Source: Eonycteris spelaea
Lineage: Eukaryota; Chordata; Mammalia; Chiroptera; Pteropodidae
Direction: 5' to 3'
Assembly: GCA_003508835.1 (NCBI GenBank)
Contig: PUFA01000143.1
Location: 2,815,501 to 2,879,500 of the forward strand
DNA length: 64,000 nt
This document shows positions 33,811 through 46,099 of this stretch, piece by piece. Under the pieces are notes generated by a model, which did no database searches, was not told the DNA's origin, and was given only the letters and a program-made list of their open reading frames with translations. Numbering within the stretch: the stretch's first letter is position 1; every line of letters begins with the position of its first letter. The position numbers and the translations under genes are program-made.

Positions 33811-36245
33811 AAAACCCACATGCTACTAAAGAATAACTAGGTCAAAGGAGAAACAAAAGGAGAGATCAAAAGATACATGGAAACAAATAAGAAGGAAATT
33901 ACAACATATCAAAACTTTTAGGATACAGCAAAAGTGGTAATAAAAGGAAAGTTCATGCCATTACAGGCCTATCTCAAGAAACAAGAAAAATTGCAAATAA
34001 ACAACCTAACATTACATCTTAAAGAACTAGAAAAAAAAGTAAATAAAGCTCAAAGTGAGCAGAAGAAAGGAAATAATAAAACTTAGAGCAGAATTAAATA
34101 AAATTAAAAACAAAAGACAATAGAAAAAGTTAATACGACAAAGAGCTGGTTTTTTGAAAAGATAATGAAATTGACAAATCTCTGGCTAGACTTGCTAAGG
34201 ATAAAAGAGAACAGACAAATAAACAAAATAAGAAATGAAAGAGAAGTTATGACATATCACAGAAATACAAAGTACCACCATACAGAATACTAGAAAAGAG
34301 TATACGTCACCAAATTAAAAAACTTAGAAGAAATGACAAGTCTTTAGAAATATGCAACCTTCCTAGACTGATATCACAAAGAACTGGAAAATCTAAGTAG
34401 ACTGATTAACAGTAAAGAGATTGAAACAGTCATCAAAAACCTCTCTGAAAATAAAAGCCCAGGATTAAATGGCTTCACTAGTGAATTATACAAAACTTTC
34501 AAAGATGATTTAATACCTGTTCATCTCAAGCTCTCCCACAAAAATTGAATTAGAGGCAATATTTCCTAATTCATTTAATGAGGCTAAGATTATCTTGATA
34601 CTAAAATCTGGCAAGGATAACACACACATACACACACACACACAATATAGACCAGTATCTCTGATGAATACAGATAAAAAATCTTAAAAAATATTAGAAA
34701 TCAAATATGTCAATACATTAAAAAGATAACACATCACAACAGAGTGAGATTCATTCCAGGGCACAAGGATGGTCCAACATATGCAAATCAGTCAATGTGA
34801 TACACCACATTAACAAAATAAAGCATATGATTAAATCAATAGATGCTGAAAAAAGCATTTGACATAGTTCATTTATGATTAAAACACTCAAAAAATGGGT
34901 ATTGAAAGAAAAGTACCTCAAAATAATTAAAGCGCATATATAAACAAACCCTCAGCTAACATTATACTTAATGGTGAAAAACTGAAACCTTACCCTCTAA
35001 GATCAGGAAAAAGTCAAGGTTGTCCACTCTTCACCACTCTTATTCAATATAGTATTGGAAGCCCTAGCTAGAGCAATCAAGCAAGAGAAAGAAATAAAAA
35101 GCATCCAAATTGGGAATGAAGAAGTCAAATTGTCACTTTTTGCAGATAACATGATTTTTCTATATAGAAAACCCTAAAGACTCCACCAAAAAAAAAACTA
35201 CTAGAAAAAAATAAACAAATTCAGTAAAGTTGCAGGATACAAAATCAATGCACAAAATTCATATTGTTCCTATACACTAACAATAGAATTTCAGGAAAAG
35301 AAATGAAAAAAAATTCCTTTTACACTTGCAACAAAAAGAATAAAATACCTAGGAATAAACTTAACAAAACATATGAAGAAGCTATACACTGGAAGCTATA
35401 AGACTTTATTAAAAGAAATGGAAGAAGACATAAAGAAATGGAAAGATATTCTGTGTTCATGGATTGGAAGAACCAACACAGTTAAAATGGTCACATTGCT
35501 CAAAGCAATATACAGATTTAATGCAATCTCCATCAAAATCCTTTTTGGCATTTTTTTAAAGAAAAAGAACAAAAATCATCAGATTTGTATGAAATCACAG
35601 AAAAACCTGAATAGCTAAAGCAATCTCGACAGAAAAGAGCAATGCTGTAATGTATCAATCATACTGCATGACTTCAAATTATACTATAAAACAACATAAT
35701 CAAAATAGCATGGTATTGGCAGAGAAACAGACAAACAGACCAATGGAACAGAATTGAAAGCCCATGTGTATGCGGGCAAATAATTTTCAACAAAGGATCC
35801 AAAATACACAGTAGAGAAAAAGGAAGCTTCTTCAATAAATGGTGCTAGGGAACTTGGAAAGCCACATGCAAAAGAGTAAAACTAGACTGCTATTATCATA
35901 CACCAAAATCAATTTAAAATAGATCAAAGACCTAAGTATAGACCTGGAACAATGAATTGCATAGAAAAAAAAAAAAAAGGTACTGAAACTCATGGACCTG
36001 AAATTTAGAGAGAATTTTATAGATTTGACTTCAAAGACAAGGGAAGTAAAAGCAAAAATAAATTAATGGGATTATATCAAACTAAAAAAAGCTTCTGCAC
36101 AGCAAAAGAAACCATCAACAAAACAAAGAAGCAACCAACTGAATGAGAGATGTTTCAAACAATGCCTTCGATAAGGAGCTAACATCCAAAACATATAAAG
36201 AACTCATACAACTCAATAATAAAAAAACAATCCAATTAATAAATG
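31735..36245 (+). mobile_element. L1 retrotransposon: ORF1 remnant and ORF2 up to the pseudogene insertion
   Basis: Degraded L1 in plus orientation. ORF1 remnants run about 31770-32480, with the RNA-binding region near 32230-32400 recognisable (SPRHSILKMS-like, then KERILKASREK-like). ORF2 begins near 33125 with ITLNVKGLNSPNRK, the endonuclease start. Reverse-transcriptase text follows at about 34100-35600. The catalytic motif near 35140 reads FADN where active L1s have FADD, so one catalytic aspartate is changed. Frameshifts and stops are frequent and a 28-base A-run lies at 33780-33808. The 5' leader is missing or very short. The NDUFB9 pseudogene interrupts it at 36246; the element resumes at 36896. 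Best preserved L1 in the window, but not active. Confidence 0.92.
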
Positions 36246-36895
36246 TGAGCAGGCCATCATGGCGCCATCGGCCCTCACTGCCTACCTGATCCAACAGCAG
36301 AAGGCGTTGAGGTTTTATAAGCAAGCTCTCTGCCACCTGGAGTCATGATGCATCCACAGGGATAAATACCGGTACTTTGCTTGTTTGATAAGAGCCTGGT
36401 TTGAAGAACATAAGACTGAAAGGATATGGTGAAGACCACCCAACTGCTAAGGGAGGCGGAGGAAGAATTCTGGCACAATCAGTATCCTCAGTCATACAAC
36501 TTCCCTGACTCTCCGGGAGCACCTTCTATGAGAGATAGGAGTGTTACAAGTCCTTCCTGAGTGGTGCCTAGATTACTGGTATCCTTCTGAGAAGGCAATA
36601 TATACTGATTACTGTGCTAAGAGAGAGTGGTGGAAGAAACTCTGCTGAGAAACCTGGGAGCGAGAGGTTAAGCAGCTGCAGGAGGAAACCCCAGATGGTG
36701 GTCCCAACACTGAAGCTTTGCCGTTGGCCTGAAGGGAAGATGATTTGCCCCACTGTGGTGGCATATGGTAATCATGCCCCAGGAGCAGCCCATGTAGAAA
36801 AAAGAGAGGGATAAACTTTACCAGTCATGTTTGCAAGTGAAATATGTGACAGAAAATAGACATACTTGCCCTATTAAAAATAACTCTACATAGTA
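36246..36895 (+). pseudogene. NDUFB9: NDUFB9 processed pseudogene inside L1 ORF2
   Basis: An intronless copy of the NDUFB9 mRNA, an accessory (B22, LYR-motif) subunit of mitochondrial complex I. The copy runs from a few bases before the ATG at 36259 through the whole coding region and a short 3' UTR. Recognisable pieces are MAPSALTAYLIQQQKAL and KQALCHLES, then RDKYRYFACLIRAWFEEHK, then [13 protein letters not shown], then FYERYECYKS and KQLQEETPDGGP, in order but in different frames. Disabling changes include a TGG-to-TGA stop after CHLES, a one-base frameshift after EEHKTER, a second near FPDSPG and further stops. It ends in an A-rich (AAAC)n tail at about 36897-36914. It sits within L1 ORF2: matching L1 sequence resumes directly at 36914 and the L1 has the same orientation. 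No clear target-site duplication was seen. It was presumably copied by L1 machinery after this L1 had landed. Confidence 0.9.
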
Positions 36896-37785
36896 AACAA
36901 ACAAACAAACAAAAATGGGCAGAGGACATAAACAGACACTTCTCTCAAGAAGATATACAGATGGCCAAGAAACTTATGAGAAGATACTCAGCTTTACTAG
37001 CTATTAGGGGTATGCAAATCCAAACCACAATGAGCTACCACCTCACACCTGTTAGAATGACTATCATTAACAGGATAAGTAATAAGTGTTGGAGAGGTTA
37101 TGGGGAAAAAGAAACCCTCATATACTGCTGATGGGAATGTAAATTGGTGCAGCCACTATGGAAAACAGTATGGAGTTTCCTCAAAAAATTAAGAATAGAA
37201 TTACCATAGAACTCAGCAATCCCACTTCTAGGTATCTACTCCCCCAAAATTGAAAACCTGTATCCATAAAGATAGATGTGATCTGATGTTTACTGCAGCA
37301 TTATTTATGGTGGTCAAGACAGGGAAACAACCAAAGTTCCCTTCGATAGATGATTGTATAAAGAAGTTGTGGTACATATATACAGTGGAATATTACTCAG
37401 CCACTAGAAAAGATGAAATATTGTCATTTGGACAACATGGATGGATCTTGAGATTACCATGTGAAACAAGTCATAAAAAGTTGAGAATCATATGATTTCA
37501 CTCATATGAGGGATATAAAACTGAAAGCAAAAAATGAACAAGACAAATAAATAAAAATTTATAGACACAGAAAACAGGTTACCAGAGAGAAGAGTGTGGA
37601 AAGAGGTAGATAAAAGTAAAGGGGGTCAAATATATGGTGATGGAGGAAAATTTGACTTTGGGTGGTGAACACACAATGCAATATTCATGTTATGTATTAT
37701 TGAATTGTACACTTGAAACCTATATACTTTTATTAACCAATGTCACCATAACAAATTAAATAAAAATAAAAATAAATCTACCCTA
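36896..37785 (+). mobile_element. L1 ORF2 C-terminus and 3' UTR (continuation of the 31.7 kb copy)
   Basis: The L1 continues after the pseudogene with the C-terminal ORF2 text ([19 protein letters not shown] reading at about 37010; YYSATRKDEIL at about 37390) and then a 3' UTR. The 3' UTR reads through a tgtacacttgaaacctata motif and ends in an A-rich AAATAAAAATAAAAAT tail near 37780. The same 3' UTR occurs antisense at 7870-8385 and in partial form at 52480-52990, which marks one family. Confidence 0.92.
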
Positions 37786-38209
37786 AACTGAAATTGGTAT
37801 TTTGTGATTCAAAGCTCCAAAGTCTTAATTTTTCAGAAGAAAAGAAATGAGAAAAGAAAAGAAAGGCATTTTATCACAGCCATAGCCAGACCTTAAGTGA
37901 TTTTCTACAAACAGTGTTGCTTCTTATTTTTAAACAGGCTAATTATGTCTTAGGCCTTCTCTCACTAATAAAGCATTCTTAACATGTTCCTGTATCTGTT
38001 ATATGATACTTTAATGTAGAATACACAGAATTGTATACTTGTTAGAATCCAGTCTAAGACAAGTCTAAGATTTGGTTTGTAGGAGAACAGCAATAAAAGC
38101 ATCACTTCTAGTTTCATTAAAAACATAATCTTCAGATGATACAAGGATATATTTTATTCCTGATCAAAATCTATGCCTTTGATTATATTTTCCTTTCCAA
38201 TGATCTGCT

Positions 38210-38650
38210 GAACCTTTACATTGATGTCCAATTAGCATCCTTAATTTACTATGTCTAAGAGCAAACTCATTTTCATCAAACCCAGCCCCTCTTCCAGAAT
38301 TCCTTATCTTGGTACTTGTCATCAACATTCATATAAATAGATGAGAGACATCTATGTCAGCACTTTTTCTTTTGCTCATGACATTTAGTCAGTTAGTTCT
38401 GTCTCTAAATTAAATATCTTCTGAATCTTTCACCCATTTTCAATTCCTAGTGTCATTAACTCGGTTCCCGCTGAGTATGCTCGTGTGGACTATTACTATA
38501 AACTCCAGTTTGTTTCTTTCCCTCAGTTTGGTCCTTTCCCCCTTTATTCATCTTTCACTCTGCTGCTGTTACCTTCAATTTTTCCCTGCTGTTAGTATGC
38601 AGTATACATAAAGCATAATAAGCTTCTAGAAAGTGAAGGTTCTCCACAAT
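38210..38650 (+). mobile_element. L2-type LINE fragment
   Basis: Words such as agttctgtctctaaattaaa, tcccgctgagtatgctcgtg and gtggactattactataaact are diverged forms of L2. Confidence 0.5.
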
Positions 38651-38654
38651 ATCA

Positions 38655-38835
38655 GCTAGAAACATTGACTGAACATTTACTGCAGTGCCATGCTAGGTGC
38701 TTTCCATATGTTAATTCATTTAATTCTCACAATAAGCCCCCAAAAAGGGAACTATTATTATTCTATGCCATATAGAGGGTTACATATATAGCTTTAGAGA
38801 GGTTAGGAAATTTGCCTAGAGTCACTTTGGTAAGT
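38655..38835 (-). mobile_element. MIR SINE, antisense
   Basis: The plus strand shows gctaggtgctttccatatgt, taattcatttaattctcaca and tagagaggttaggaaatttg, the complement of the MIR tail and core. Confidence 0.7.
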
Positions 38836-39109
38836 AGAAAGACATGAACAAAATGTGTCAGGCAACCAGTAGGTATAAATAGTGTTCCATCTGCAAGGCA
38901 TTGCATATAAAAGGCTCAACTTGGATATAGTGTGGAAGCTTCATGGCACTGAAAGAAATATGACTAGAGAGCTAAAGAAAAAAGCGGCAAGATGTGAGAA
39001 CAGGGAAGATGTAAGAAAAACTAAAGTATTAGATGACTGTGAGGCATGGTAGAGTTTGGATTTTGTCTAGAACTAGTTTAACAATAGCCATTGAATATTG
39101 CTAAGTATG

Positions 39110-39710
39110 CTTTGGTTAGTAGCAGCTTATTCATAATAGAAACTGGGGAAAAAAAACCAAGGTGGAGAATAGATGAATGAACAGTATGACAGTTATATCG
39201 TGGAATATTATTCAGCAATAAAAAGGGAAAAAAAATTTGTGCTATATGCAGCAATATAAATGAATCTCAAAAGCATTATGCTGAGTGAATAAAGCCACAC
39301 AGAAAAGAATGTATTTTATATAGTTTCAAAAAGGTAAAATCTCTGATGGAAAAAATTGGAACAATGGTTGCTTCTGGAGGGAGGCGGCAGGAAATGCTTG
39401 CAAAGTAGGGTTGCTAGATCAAATACAGGATTCCCAGGTAAATTTAAATTTCAGATGAACAACAAAGATTTTATTTTCCAATGCCCTATGAAATATTTGA
39501 AACATTACACTAAAAATGTATTCATTGTTTTACTGAAATCCAAATTTAACTCTACATTCTGTATGTTTGTGAAATTGGTGACCCTATAGGAAGGGACATA
39601 TAAGAACTTTCTGGAATGTTGGTGAAACTTTCTATTTTGATACTGAATGCATTTGTTGAAGTCATGTAAATGTGTGCATGTAAATTTTACCTCAGAAGAA
39701 TAAAAAGAGA
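39110..39710 (+). mobile_element. Old L1M 3' end, split by a palindromic DNA element
   Basis: Two L1M 3' pieces, 39110-39405 and 39593-39710. The first has tggaatattattcagcaata and tgaatctcaaaagcattatg; the second resumes with ggaatgttggtgaaactttc-like text and ends near ttacctcagaagaataaaaa. The interruption is the element at 39406-39592. Confidence 0.7.
39406..39592. mobile_element. Palindromic non-autonomous DNA element (MITE-like), copy 2
   Basis: About 190 bp with imperfect terminal inverted repeats. The left end reads gggttgctagatcaaataca and the right end ends gaaattggtgaccctatagg. The arms pair around the middle (ggtaaatttaaatttcagat against ctgaaatccaaatttaactc). Same family as 16137-16395. 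No transposase coding. Confidence 0.65.
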
Positions 39711-40639
39711 AACAGTATTGAATACTTGTTAGTGACACATATGCTGAAATATTAGATGCGAAGTACACTGATGTCTGCAACTTCAAAATATATCAAAATT
39801 AATATGGATTACTGGCTGAATAGAGGAATGAATAGATATGTAATAAAGCAAATATAGTAAAATGTTAACTGTAAAATCTAGATAATGGGTATATGGGTAT
39901 TCACTATAAAATTCTTCTAACTTTTCTGTATGTTTGAGAATTTTTATAATAAAATGTTAGGAAAAAATTTTCTGCCCTGCTCTCATGGAACTTACATTAT
40001 AGTAAAGGGAGACAGATAATAAATAAAATTAATAAATAAATTATAGAGTAAAATAGGAGGTGAGAAGATATGGGAGACACAGAAGAGAAGGGGCTTAGTG
40101 TATTGAAAGTGGAACTCACAATTTTAAATATTATAGCCAGGGAAGTATTTCTTGTAGGCGGTGGGGGAAAGAATAGTGGGCAAATCTGAGGGAAGAGCAA
40201 TCAAATGGGGAAAAGAGTAAAGAGAGAGTGAGATTGGTGAGAGAAGGGCTTGATCTGATTAATTTTAAAAGAATTCCTCTGCTTATTGTATTAGGAACAC
40301 ATAGAAGCTCTTTGAGGCATTTATTCTTAAATCTAGAAAATGTCTCCTGTGTCAAAGGTATTAAGAAATATTTATTTGATAAACAATCATAAACGTAAAA
40401 TGGAACTCTTTCAATGAAACATGAATAATTTATTAAGTACTTTTTTCCTTTCAAGCCCATATTTTCACTGAGATTTTAAATGTTAAGTTTTAAAGCATTT
40501 TAAATGCCTCCGCCTTCTATTTAGAAGATAATGTAACCCCTAATTTATGCTAGACAGAAATAAAAGGTTTGGATTATAATTCAATAGAATAGAGGTTTTT
40601 TATTTCTAATTTTACCAGGAGAGTTATGGTTATTTATGA

Positions 40640-41440
40640 TCCTCTTTCCCCTGTATCCAGTTTCCCCATCCTTCAATATACCCACCTTTTTCCTCTTTCC
40701 CAGTTTTTAGCAACTTACTTAAGGGAATAAAAGATAGACATTCCCCACAAGCTAGTGCTTGCAAAGACCCTGCCCCACGCAGTGCCTGCTCCATGCAATT
40801 TGTCTATGAGCCATAATTCAAGGTTAATTAACACTGACCAGTCCCTCATCCACAGTCTGTAGATGCTAACTAGGTCCATCTCTCCTCTTAAGACCCAAGC
40901 ACTTGCCTTTGAATGTGCCAGATCTTTCAACTGCCCTTGAAAAACCTGACTTGATGAGATTATAGATCCTTCGTTTTTCCCATGCCACATTCTGAACAGC
41001 TTTGCTCCTTTTGTAGCTCACTCATCCATCAGCAACCTCTTGCCCCATTTACTTATACTGTTGCCCTGTTAGACATCTTTACTCACTCCAACCCTGTACC
41101 TGGAAACATGGCACACATCCTGAATTACCTTCCACCTCAGGTGACTTTTCTGGCCCCTCAAGATACCTACATTAGTGAGATGAAAATTACTTAAAAGTCC
41201 TCTCATTAAACCTAGCATGCTGTGGTTGGTTTATGAGTCTCAAGGTCCCAGCAGGCCAAAAGCCTTTATGCGATTTGAAGCCCTGTGGCCTGCAGAGGCT
41301 CCCAAATTTCCAGCAGCAGATTTGTGGATTGAACTACCCAGGGATTTTCTCTGCACCAAGAAGCAAAACAAATATTTAGCAAGTGCAAGTTGCTTTCAGC
41401 CATTATTTTCTCAATGCTGCAGTTGGCAAATAACCTAGAC
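40640..41440. other. GC-richer unassigned segment with several short open readings
   Basis: About 800 bases less AT-rich than the flanks, with open readings on both strands (40715-40990 minus; 40982-41194 and 41217-41438 plus). None was recognised. It may be an old LTR or other repeat; I saw no splice-flanked exon of the two local genes. Confidence 0.3.
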
Positions 41441-41889
41441 GAAAAGAAACACGTAAAGAGATATTTTATGAAGAAATAGAAATGAGAGTTTCAAGTGTCA
41501 CTTTGGAGTTTTTTGAAACTTCATCAAGTGAAAAATAATTAAATCTACCTTCATTTAAAACCTCAGTAATCTCCATTAATAAATACTAGCATAAAGAAAT
41601 ATTCTTTAACATAAAGGTCAAAAGAAAGCAAATATCCTTTATGACATATTGCTTTAATTATAGAAAAATAATATCAGTGCTCTTAGCAAGATCTATCAAT
41701 TCTTTACCCACTGGATTCAACTAACACCATTTTGGAGGTTGTTAGAAATATCGAACAATTAACTAAAGAAACTTCATCTTGAATTGTGTAGACAAAGGAA
41801 ATATACAAATATAAATAACCAGAGAATACATTTGAACTCATAGTAACTAGAGTCATTATAGAAATGCTCCTTGTTACAAGCACAGATAT

Positions 41890-44075
41890 CAATGTGTTAT
41901 GTCTTCTTGGTGTATGATTCCCTTTATCATTATGAAGTTTCCCTCAGTATCTTTCTTTACCTTTTTTATTTCGAAGTCTATTTCTTTCTATATTAGTACT
42001 GCTACTCCTGCTCAGCATTTCCATTGTTTCCTTGCTCTCGTGTATCTGTTTTTCGTTTTTTGTTTTTTGGTTGGGTTTGTAGATTTTCCCTCTGATCTTT
42101 CTTTCTTTATGCCATATACTTCAATTCTGAATCTTTGGCATGTGGTTACATTACAAATATGCGGAGGATAGTTACATATATATAATAGACAATTTTCTTC
42201 TGCGTGTGCCTTATCTCCATTCCCCTTTGTGAATTTGGATCTTTAAATCCTCCCCTTTTCAGTCATTGTTGTCTCAGTTAGTCCCAATGTTTGCTGAATG
42301 TTCAGTACTAGCTCGCTATAGCAAATCTCTTCTTATTGTTTAAGAATATAATGCCCTGTTCTTAATAAGTTTGCACTCCTTTGCTTCTATCTTCCTGCTT
42401 ACTCATAGTTATATATATATTTTTTTGTCATTTTGTTTTAGGTGAGCTGACCCCTTTCAGTATTTCCTGTAATGCAGGCCTTGTATTGAAGAAGTCCCTT
42501 GATTTTTGTGTGTCTGGATGAGTCTTTATTTCTCCTTCATATCTAAAGGAGATCTTAGCTGGATACATTATTCTTGGCTGGTAGTCTACTCTTTCTGTCT
42601 TGCAAAGTTTGTTTTGAGGAGTTTGACGATAATCTAATGGATTTTCCTTTATAGATTACCATTTTCTTCTCCCTGGCTGCCCTGAGAATTCTGTCTTTGT
42701 CATTGATTTTTGATAATTTTAATACAATGTGTCTTGGAGAAGGCCTTATTGGGTTGAGATAATTGGGTGTTTTGTTGACTTCTTGAATTTCAAGCTCCAA
42801 CTCATTCCTTAGATTTGGGCAATTCTCATCAACTATTTATCTGCAAGTGCTTTCTAGTCCCTGCTCCTTTTCCTCACCTTCAATAATGCCCATTATTCTT
42901 TTGTTTCCTCTCCTGATAGTATCATCTAGTTGTATTTCTCTTTCATTATTTTTTTCATTCTTTGGTTTCTCTCTTCTTTCTTATGCTTTATTTCTAGATT
43001 TCTGACTTCAATCTCACTGATATTTTCCTCCATTTGGTCAACTCTATTTCCAAAGCTTGCTATTTCATTTTTCATCTCTTTCAGTGTGTCCTTCATCTCC
43101 AGAAGTTCTATTTGGTTCTTTTTTAGGGTTTAAATCTCCTTGCTAAAGAACGCATTCTGCTGATCTAGCTGTTTTTCAAATCCTGAAATTGTTGATATGA
43201 ATTGTTTTGGATCTCACTGTCATTTAAGTCACATTTCTATGTCTTTAAGTTTAGTTTCTGGAAATTTTTCTCCTTCTGAGCTGCCTTGTCTCCTTGGTCG
43301 TTCATGGTATTTAATGGACTATTTCTCCACCTGGGTATTAATAGAAGTGTGTTCTGTTTTTTTTGTTTGTTTGTTTGTTTGTTTTTGCCCCCCCCCCACC
43401 CAGAAAGAAGGTTTATTATATAAAGGTCTCTCTTTAGTCTGTTGCAGAGAAGGCATTTTTCTTTTGGTTTCCAGTAGGTGGCATCTAAGCCTCTTCAATT
43501 CTTGCTTTATACAAAGTCTTAATAATGCTTTTTTAAAAAATAGATAATCAATCCTACTCACTACCCTCAATCTCAGTCCCTGTCAGTGTTAGCCTTTGCT
43601 CAAATTTCCCTGGGGATCCACAGTGTTCAGTCTGGGAAGATATGATGGGAGTAGTCCTGTGGGTTGGGAGATGGGGGCTGTGGCTCAACCTCCACTTTGA
43701 AACTGCAGCTGGTAATTAATCAGCTGCTGCTTCTCTGCCATTCCTCTTTTATGCATTCTGCCCTGATCTCTGGGCACTGCCTCTGTATGGAGCTCACAAA
43801 TCTCTCAAACATGACTGTTCAAGGAACCCACTGCATCTTCACCTATCCCCTTCATCCTGCAGGGAGCTCTGGCTGTGATAAGCAGCTTCTTTGCTTCTCC
43901 CAGTCTACTGCCTCGACTCCTGGGGGTTCTGATCTGTGGTTGCTCTTATGCTCAGATCGCATGCTCAGATGTGCTGTTGTACAGGTTGGGTGTTTTTGGT
44001 TGAGTTTTAGATTTTCAAGGAGAGAGATCGAGGGACATCTCTCACTCTGCCATGTTTCTGACATTGAGATTTTTT
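41890..44075 (-). mobile_element. L1/HAL1-lineage element, antisense, with ORF1 and 5' leader
   Basis: Minus-strand copy. The 5' leader starts near 44060 (minus strand: ACATGGCAGAGTGAGAGATG), and ORF1 runs from about 43340 to 42555. The frame at 42555-42800 reads MELEIQEVNKTPNYLNPIRP and then PRHIVLKLSKINDKDRIL, the ORF1 RNA-binding domain. The left part (41890-42170) reads like the start of antisense ORF2. A GTTT microsatellite and a C-run lie in the leader at 43360-43400. Its leader matches 63510-63660, so both belong to one family. Confidence 0.82.
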
Positions 44076-44079
44076 AAAA

Positions 44080-44220
44080 CAAATTTCTAGGCCATACACT
44101 CCCCCATTTTGATTCAGTAGTCTTAGGTGGGGCCAGATAATTTGCATTTCTAACAATTTATAAGTGATCTGGATGCCGCTGGAAAAACTTCCAAAATCCA
44201 CTGATCTATGTAATCTATAC
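44080..44220 (+). mobile_element. MER5A-like hAT MITE
   Basis: Contains ttttgattcagtagtcttag, ggtggggccagataatttgc and atttctaacaatttataagt. It abuts the outer end of the antisense HAL1-like copy at 41890-44075. Confidence 0.68.
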
Positions 44221-45248
44221 TATGTATTTTTCTAACTCTTTTTTTCTCACTTTTCTGTCATTGTTCAACAACAACAATAAACAGCCAAATTCTCATTTCA
44301 GCACTACTGCCCTGCCTTCCATCAGTTTCATTTTTGAAAAAAAAAAATTAAAACTTTAAAAGCAGGAACAAAGTGATGTTAGGAGTAACCAAGCTGGATT
44401 TCTAGCCTCCTAATCCTTTTTTAAGTGGAATGAAGTTTTCTTCGTTAATAAAGTGTGTGTCTCTTAAAAAAGAAGAGCTCAACTGAAATCATACAGATGT
44501 GATGCAACTATGTAGCACTAAAAAGTGGTTCTTGTTCAACTATAAAACATACATAAAAAATACATGTCTCCATCAAAGCCTTTTAATACTAGAAAAGGAG
44601 GTAATGGTCATAAAATGACAGGGAAAAAAATAACATTCACTTGCCACACAGATTTTTATTTTTCCATTTATTATTTTGTTTCTAAGTCGAAGAAACAGCA
44701 CATCTAGAGTTGAAAGAATCTAAAGATAGATTGTAATGCTTAAATTGGGATCTTTACAAGTAAATCATTTTTCTTCTTTTGCTTAATGTATTAACAAAGA
44801 GAAGAGACACAACAGCATGGTATCTTAATTAGGGCATAATCTGTGTGTGTAGAGTTGACAGCAAAAGTCATAAGAGGCTCTAAATGAGCTTCTCACTTGC
44901 TCTACACTTGAGCAATTCCAAACAGGTTAGGGCCACGTTGACTAAAACATTTGTAAGAACAAATTAATATTCGAAGAGGTACCAGCTGTAGATTTCTGCT
45001 TATCTTCCAGTTCTAAAAAGTAAAAATTAAAAATAAAATTTGACAGTGTTCGGTAAATATTTTTAAATAAAATAAATATTAGTTTTGATTGCTAAAGGAT
45101 GTGCTATGCCATTTATGCTTGATTTGCTGTTTCCAACACACAAATAGACCAAACTAGATAAGAAAGGTATATTTGACACTAAATAAAATTCAAATGATAA
45201 AAGATTATCTATGCTTTTATCCAAACATATTAATATATTGTCCATTTA

Positions 45249-45309
45249 TAAAGTGTTTGGGATGAAAGGTAAATTGTCTAGTTGTAAAGTGTTTGGGATG
45301 AAGGTAAAT
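45249..45309. repeat. Short tandem duplication, 36-base period
   Basis: The word taaagtgtttgggatgaa occurs at 45249 and again at 45285, each followed by aggtaaat with a one-base difference. A local duplication of about 36 bases. Confidence 0.85.
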
Positions 45310-45624
45310 CTACACAAAACTGACTTGTCCTATAGGGATATTAAATGGATCAATTAACAGACATTTATTGAACATTCCAATAGACATCTTGGTTTTGCCT
45401 GTGCAACATCCATTTCTCATGAAAATCAATCTTCCTAATACTCTTTGTTCACCGTCTGCAATTTTCATTAAAATCTTCACTGGCTGGGTTTCAGGAAAGT
45501 TGTTCAATACGTGGCTTGTTTTTGTCCTGCAAATATCTCTGACCTTACTTCTCAATGCACAAAATAAATAATCCAAATTAGTGTACATGTCCTGACCACT
45601 AATATTGGAAATAATGGCAGCCAC
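45310..45624 (-). other. Open reading of 104 codons, not recognised
   Basis: A minus-strand frame from MAAIISNISGQDMYTNLDYL to a stop after IPIGQVSFV. Composition is not low-complexity and includes CRTKTSHVLNNFPETQPVK. A 67-codon reading overlaps on the other strand. No domain or family was recognised. It lies in the LRRC69-SLC26A7 interval. It could be chance, an old repeat ORF or a pseudogene piece. Confidence 0.2.
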
Positions 45625-46099
45625 AAAAAATTACAATTTTTATGCTTTACAAACAACTTCTGAACTCAACACAGCTCTCAGAGAGAGAATCCAAAACAGT
45701 CACACAACTACTAGTTTAACTGGTTAATAATGTTACTTAGTTTTATCATTGCAATCCACTGGGAGAAATTTCATTACTGTTCTGTTCACTTTTCCGCAAA
45801 AGAACTTTGAGGACACATTTAAAGGTTCAAACATCTAAGCACAGTTATTAATCCATTTTGGAGAGGGTAACAGCCTTTCAGCCCTGGTGATAAATCAGGT
45901 GGGAGCCAAATTCATACATTAATCATACCTTTACATCCATCTCCAGCAGTGACCATGAAGTGCTCAAAGGACACATGGCACTATTCTAATAATAAATATT
46001 TTAGATAAAGTTGAAAAATGGTACAGAATCAATACAAATCTGACTTCTTTCCTAGAAGGATGTTTAGTTTATCAATCAGCGTTTACTGAGGTTCCCAAT

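Noticed and set aside
33100..36245. Intact L1 ORF2 that could still be active
   Set aside because: Frequent stops and frameshifts, FADN in the catalytic motif and the NDUFB9 insertion.
43664..44077. 137-codon plus reading
   Set aside because: It is antisense of the HAL1/L1 5' leader, shown by the matching plus-strand leader at 63.5 kb.
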